18,966 nucleotides of DNA from positions 1 through 18,966 of the forward strand of contig CAMVYG010000016.1 of NCBI GenBank assembly GCA_947171615.1, read 5' to 3'. Of the stretch, positions 16,728 through 18,966 are shown one piece after another. The DNA comes from an uncultured Clostridia bacterium. GTDB taxonomy: Bacteria; Bacillota; Clostridia; Oscillospirales; Acutalibacteraceae. A model generated the notes under the pieces. The model did not search any database, was not told the origin of the DNA, and saw only the letters and a list, made by a program, of their open reading frames with translations. The translations under genes were made by a program, and so were the position numbers. The first letter of the stretch is position 1, and the number at the start of each line of letters is the position of its first letter.

Positions 16728-16741
16728 TGAAAGTATTTACA
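16728..16741. promoter_or_regulatory. Palindromic operator-like site upstream of the GH9 operon
   Basis: TGAAAGTATTTACA is an imperfect 14-bp palindrome. It matches the catabolite-repression (cre) pattern at all but the two central bases, which are TA in place of CG. Position about 55 bases upstream of the GH9 ATG is suitable for a repressor. It may bind CcpA weakly or another LacI-family protein. Confidence 0.4.
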
Positions 16742-16846
16742 TTTCCATTGACGCATTCGTACAAAAAGGGGAATAGATTTTCAGCGAATTCACCAAGAAC
16801 CTTTTGACCCAAGGAAAACCGCCCGATCCCATAGTGATATAAATAA

Positions 16847-16876
16847 CCCTTTCCCCCTGTTCATAAGGGGCAAGGG
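16847..16876. repeat. Inverted repeat in the GH9 leader region
   Basis: CCCTTTCCCC (16847-16856) faces GGGGCAAGGG (16867-16876), giving a GC-rich hairpin with one mismatch and about 10 loop bases. No T-run adjoins it on either strand, so it is not a standard terminator. Confidence 0.5.
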
Positions 16877-16904
16877 CTCACCGGATACCAGATAAATTAT
16901 AGGC

Positions 16905-16943
16905 AAAACCAAAGCCGGGAGAAAAACTCCCGGCTTTGGTTTT
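16905..16943 (-). terminator. Rho-independent terminator of the GH125 gene
   Basis: A perfect 17-bp stem (16905-16921 with 16927-16943) with a 5-base loop and A/T-runs on both ends. It is about 87 bases past the GH125 stop codon. The symmetric runs mean it could also stop transcription on the + strand. Confidence 0.92.
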
Positions 16944-17029
16944 ACTGTTATCATAAAATTTCCAGAAAAGCAGTACAGCCTTCAGCATGGGGGCTGTAGC
17001 AGATTTTCACTCAACCCCGGCATATGGCG

Positions 17030-18316
17030 TTACTCCGGATCAACCTCTTTTTCCAGCATTTGCGCAAAAAGGGAATTTGCCCAGGCAAACCAGGGGCGGG
17101 TAAATTTCGCGGGGTCATTGGCGTCAAATCCCTCGTGCATGAAATTGGTTCCGGCATGGGTGCGGGCCAGCATGGCAAGGCACTCCTGCTTTTCTATAGG
17201 ATCAATGCTGGTCAAAATCTGCATGGTAAGCCCGATATGCCAGATATATCCCGGAGGCGTGTGAGGACTGCCGATCCCTTTTGCCGCTTTGCCGCTGACA
17301 TAATAGGGGTTATCCCCGGAAAGAAGAAACCGCCGGGTATTTTGATAAACGGGGTCTGTGGCAGGACGATAGCCCAGGTAGGGAATGGAAAGCAGGCTGG
17401 GAGAATTGGCATCGTCCATCAGGTTGTAGTTTCCGAAGCCATCGGTTTCATAGGCGTACATTTTCCCGTACTTGGGGTGATTTACAATGCCATAGGCTTC
17501 AATTCCGTCCTCTATTTCAGAAGCAAGCTCCAGGCAACGGGCACTGAGTGCGTTGTCTCCATATCCTGTATTGCTCAGCTCCGCCGCTTTCCGAAGAGCC
17601 ACCACAGCCATCATGTTAGAGGGAAGCAGGAAGCCGAATTTGCAGGAATCATCGGAAGGACGGAAGCCCGACCAGGTCATTCCCGTGAAATTGACCGGCC
17701 TGCCCTTGCCGTTCATAGGAAGGGTATCGCTGGGAGCCCAGGCATTTTCCCGAATAAACCAGTAGGGAGAATCCGTCATGTGGCGCTGCTCTGTGCGGAA
17801 GGTGTGAAGAATGGTCTCGATCATGCGCCGCAGCTCCGGCGTAAAAATGGAGCGGTCTCCGGTGACGCTAAAATATTCATGGGCGAAGTACAGCGGCGCG
17901 CAGAGGGAGTCCACCTCATATTTCCTTTCCCAGATCCAGCCGCTGGAAAAGCTGCTTCGGTCATCTTCACTGTAGCCCTGCTCCTGTTCCCGGCTGTTAA
18001 AGGCGTTGGTGTAGGGATCCAGATTTACATAAAAGGCCTGCTTTTCCAGAACGCTCCGCAGTATCTCCCGCAGGGCCGGATCTTCCGCCGCGTATTTGAT
18101 GTAGGGCTTCAACTGGGCGGCGCTGTCTCTCAGCCACATGGCCGGGATATCTCCGGTGATCACAAAATAACTGCCATCCGCAAGCTGTGTTACGGTGGTT
18201 TCCATGGTGTTGAGGAAGCACTGAGCGGCTAGAGGCGCAAGCTCCGGGTATTTCGCCGCAGTTTTTTGTTCCAGTTCTTTTGCTTTTTTCTGAAGGATCG
18301 TTGGGATGGGGTTCAT
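17030..18316 (-). CDS. GH125 exo-alpha-1,6-mannosidase
   Basis: 428 residues from the ATG at 18316. Strong family signatures: TGDIPAMWLRDSAAQ (54-68), WERKYEVDSLC (129-139), GFRPSDDSCKFGFLLPSNM (217-235), MDDANSPSLLSIPYLG (300-315), and GIGSPHTPPGYIWHIGL (347-363). Asp222 or Asp223 in RPSDD should be the general acid and Glu395 in MHEGFD the likely base, by comparison with the clostridial enzyme. GH125 enzymes are metal-independent inverting exo-alpha-1,6-mannosidases, acting on N-glycan or yeast-mannan type oligosaccharides. No signal peptide, so cytosolic. The frame extends to 18379, but the added residues overlap the promoter and AGGAGA lies about 11 bases before the chosen ATG. Monocistronic, with its own promoter and terminator. 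Confidence 0.95.
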   Translation of the reverse strand: MNPIPTILQKKAKELEQKTAAKYPELAPLAAQCFLNTMETTVTQLADGSYFVITGDIPAMWLRDSAAQLKPYIKYAAEDPALREILRSVLEKQAFYVNLDPYTNAFNSREQEQGYSEDDRSSFSSGWIWERKYEVDSLCAPLYFAHEYFSVTGDRSIFTPELRRMIETILHTFRTEQRHMTDSPYWFIRENAWAPSDTLPMNGKGRPVNFTGMTWSGFRPSDDSCKFGFLLPSNMMAVVALRKAAELSNTGYGDNALSARCLELASEIEDGIEAYGIVNHPKYGKMYAYETDGFGNYNLMDDANSPSLLSIPYLGYRPATDPVYQNTRRFLLSGDNPYYVSGKAAKGIGSPHTPPGYIWHIGLTMQILTSIDPIEKQECLAMLARTHAGTNFMHEGFDANDPAKFTRPWFAWANSLFAQMLEKEVDPE

Positions 18317-18350
18317 AATAGGTTTCTCTCCTGAAGACTCGTTTTCACAA

Positions 18351-18379
18351 AGTATAGCATAGGGACAGGCGGGAAGCAA
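18351..18379 (-). promoter_or_regulatory. Sigma-A type promoter for the GH125 gene
   Basis: On the - strand TTGCTT (18379-18374), a 17-base spacer and TATACT (18356-18351), with TGC just before the -10 (extended -10). It sits about 35 bases before the GH125 ATG and begins just after the BlaI-like gene's terminator. Confidence 0.7.
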
Positions 18380-18406
18380 GCAATCAAAAACAGACTTTTG
18401 AGAAGT

Positions 18407-18438
18407 AAAAAAGACGACGTGAGAAATTTCACGCCGCC
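18407..18438 (-). terminator. Rho-independent terminator of the BlaI-like gene
   Basis: On the - strand, a 10-bp stem (18438-18429 with 18422-18413, two G-T pairs, 6-base loop) is followed by six T (18412-18407). It starts about 21 bases after the BlaI-like stop codon. Confidence 0.8.
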
Positions 18439-18459
18439 CTTTAAAATAGCAAGAATCAG

Positions 18460-18819
18460 TCAGTCCTTCTGTGCTTCCTTCAATGCCGCGATCTGCTTTG
18501 TCAGGGACACGCCGGCTTTTTTTGCCAGCTCAGAATCGTGGCAGAGCCGCAGGATCACATATTCCTGCCGGGTAAGAGCCGGGGCAAAGGTTCTGCCCAG
18601 CTTGCGGGAATTCAGATAGAAGCCGGCTACTGTAACATACTGCTTTTCCAACAGCTGATTGAGCAAAATATGAATGGAATTGGGCTTCCAGCTCTGATTG
18701 CGCTTAGAGGCCTCCTCCAGAATCTCAGATCTGCTAAGGGCGTCTTTGGCGTCCCAGAGAAGATCCATGACTTCTTCTTCCTTGCGGGAAAGACGAGAAA
18801 AGGGAATGTTAGATTTCAT
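18460..18819 (-). CDS. BlaI/MecI/CopY-family transcriptional repressor
   Basis: 119 residues, typical length. The winged-helix starts with LSRKEEEVMDLLWDAKDALSRSEI and continues through SWKPNSIHILLNQLLEKQYV, the pattern of penicillinase-repressor proteins (E..vM..LW, then T/S-hhLL..L..K). The C-terminal dimerisation part is short (LTRQEYVILRLCHDSEL). BlaI proteins repress by binding TACA/TGTA dyads and are usually released when a membrane protease, BlaR1, cleaves them; no BlaR1 gene follows here, because a terminator and the GH125 promoter come next. A good GGAGAGG site lies 7 bases before the ATG. Target unknown: possibly its own upstream region or a resistance or cell-wall gene outside the window. 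I see no evidence it controls the glycan genes. Confidence 0.88.
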   Translation of the reverse strand: MKSNIPFSRLSRKEEEVMDLLWDAKDALSRSEILEEASKRNQSWKPNSIHILLNQLLEKQYVTVAGFYLNSRKLGRTFAPALTRQEYVILRLCHDSELAKKAGVSLTKQIAALKEAQKD

Positions 18820-18863
18820 AGTGATTCCTCTCCTTTTTTATTTTCAGAACTTTGTTTTTCTTT

Positions 18864-18965
18864 CTACAGAAGCTTTTGACAGACAATCAGAATAATGATA
18901 AAAGCAAATGATATGGAAAGCTTGTAAAAGAGATAAACTTTTGATAAGGTGTAATCATCATTCAC
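18864..18965 (-). CDS. Possible C-terminal end of a small membrane protein (partial)
   Basis: An open - strand frame enters from the right edge and ends in TAG at 18864, 45 bases before the BlaI-like start. Its 33 visible residues include a hydrophobic run (SISFAFIIILIV) followed by a short charged end (CQKLL). This could be the tail of a membrane protein co-transcribed with the repressor, but the region is AT-rich and a chance open frame is quite possible. No family recognised. Confidence 0.25.
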   Translation of the reverse strand: MNDDYTLSKVYLFYKLSISFAFIIILIVCQKLL

Positions 18966-18966
18966 A

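Larger units (their letters stand above)
16674..17029. other. 356-base gene-free region between GH9 and GH125 genes
   Basis: It holds, from right to left, the GH125 terminator, an inverted repeat at 16847-16876, an unexplained stretch (about 16750-16845) and the GH9 leader with a palindrome and a strong ribosome binding site. I find no convincing sigma-A promoter for the GH9 operon on the - strand; the best, TTGTAC with a 19-base spacer to TAAATA just before the palindrome, is weak, and a perfect TATAAT at 16904-16896 lacks a -35 box. The + strand has a stop-free stretch of about 46 codons without a start or ribosome binding site. Confidence 0.6.

Noticed and set aside
16748..16776. TTGACG on the + strand as a promoter for a small RNA
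   Set aside because: The -10 at proper spacing (GAATAG) is very poor and no gene follows; kept only as part of the open question about this region.
18317..18379. 21-residue N-terminal extension of GH125
   Set aside because: It overlaps an extended -10 promoter, and a good ribosome binding site precedes the ATG at 18316.
1..18966. tRNA, rRNA, CRISPR array, IS element or attachment sites
   Set aside because: I looked for cloverleaf-like genes, regularly spaced repeats, transposase motifs and terminal inverted repeats, and saw none.

Overview
The window looks like a chromosomal piece of a Gram-positive, anaerobic gut-type Clostridia (Lachnospiraceae/Oscillospiraceae-like). The support is moderately high GC coding DNA, AGGAGG-type ribosome binding sites before almost every gene, sigma-A type promoters, strong U-tract terminators, and families common in that class (cytosolic GH94-type phosphorylases, GH125, DUF1638, BlaI-like repressor). 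The genus cannot be named from sequence alone.

Layout: positions 1-2659 (+ strand) hold the end of an export-type module: a 5'-truncated HlyD-like adaptor, translationally coupled to a membrane protein with a MacB-like extracytoplasmic domain. A bidirectional terminator at 2661-2706 separates it from everything else, which is on the - strand. Read in the direction of transcription, the - strand contains: (a) an orphan BlaI/MecI-like repressor (18819-18460) with its own terminator; (b) a GH125 exo-alpha-1,6-mannosidase (18316-17030) with its own promoter and terminator; (c) a six-gene operon from 16673 to 9676: GH9 hydrolase, ROK sugar kinase, NagB-like deaminase, ThuA-like protein, GH5 exo-beta-glucanase-like enzyme, D-2-hydroxyacid dehydrogenase; (d) a DUF1638 gene (9528-8749) with a near-consensus promoter and a terminator, so probably a separate transcript; (e) a two-gene phosphorylase unit from a clear promoter at 8598-8570: a GH94 enzyme (8512-5900) and a larger GH94/GH161-like protein (5879-2793).

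How the genes may work together (inference): none of the glycan-acting enzymes has a signal peptide, so the region appears to break down imported oligosaccharides in the cytoplasm, by hydrolysis (GH9, GH5, GH125) and by phosphorolysis (two GH94-type proteins that would release sugar-1-phosphates and save ATP). The ROK kinase and NagB-like enzyme would feed monosaccharides, possibly glucosamine, into glycolysis. GH5 residues resembling exo-beta-1,3-glucanases, a beta-glucan phosphorylase-like protein, an alpha-1,6-mannosidase and an amino-sugar route together would suit fungal cell-wall fragments (beta-1,3-glucan, chitosan, mannan). Plant or host glycans remain possible. No sugar transporter or LacI/AraC-type regulator lies in the window.

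Points deserving a second look: the NagB-like protein has Gln where the family has a catalytic Glu; a DUF1638 gene sits as an independent transcription unit inside a glycan locus; the 356-base gene-free stretch at 16674-17029 has a palindromic operator-like site and another inverted repeat; and several long open frames have misleading upstream extensions.
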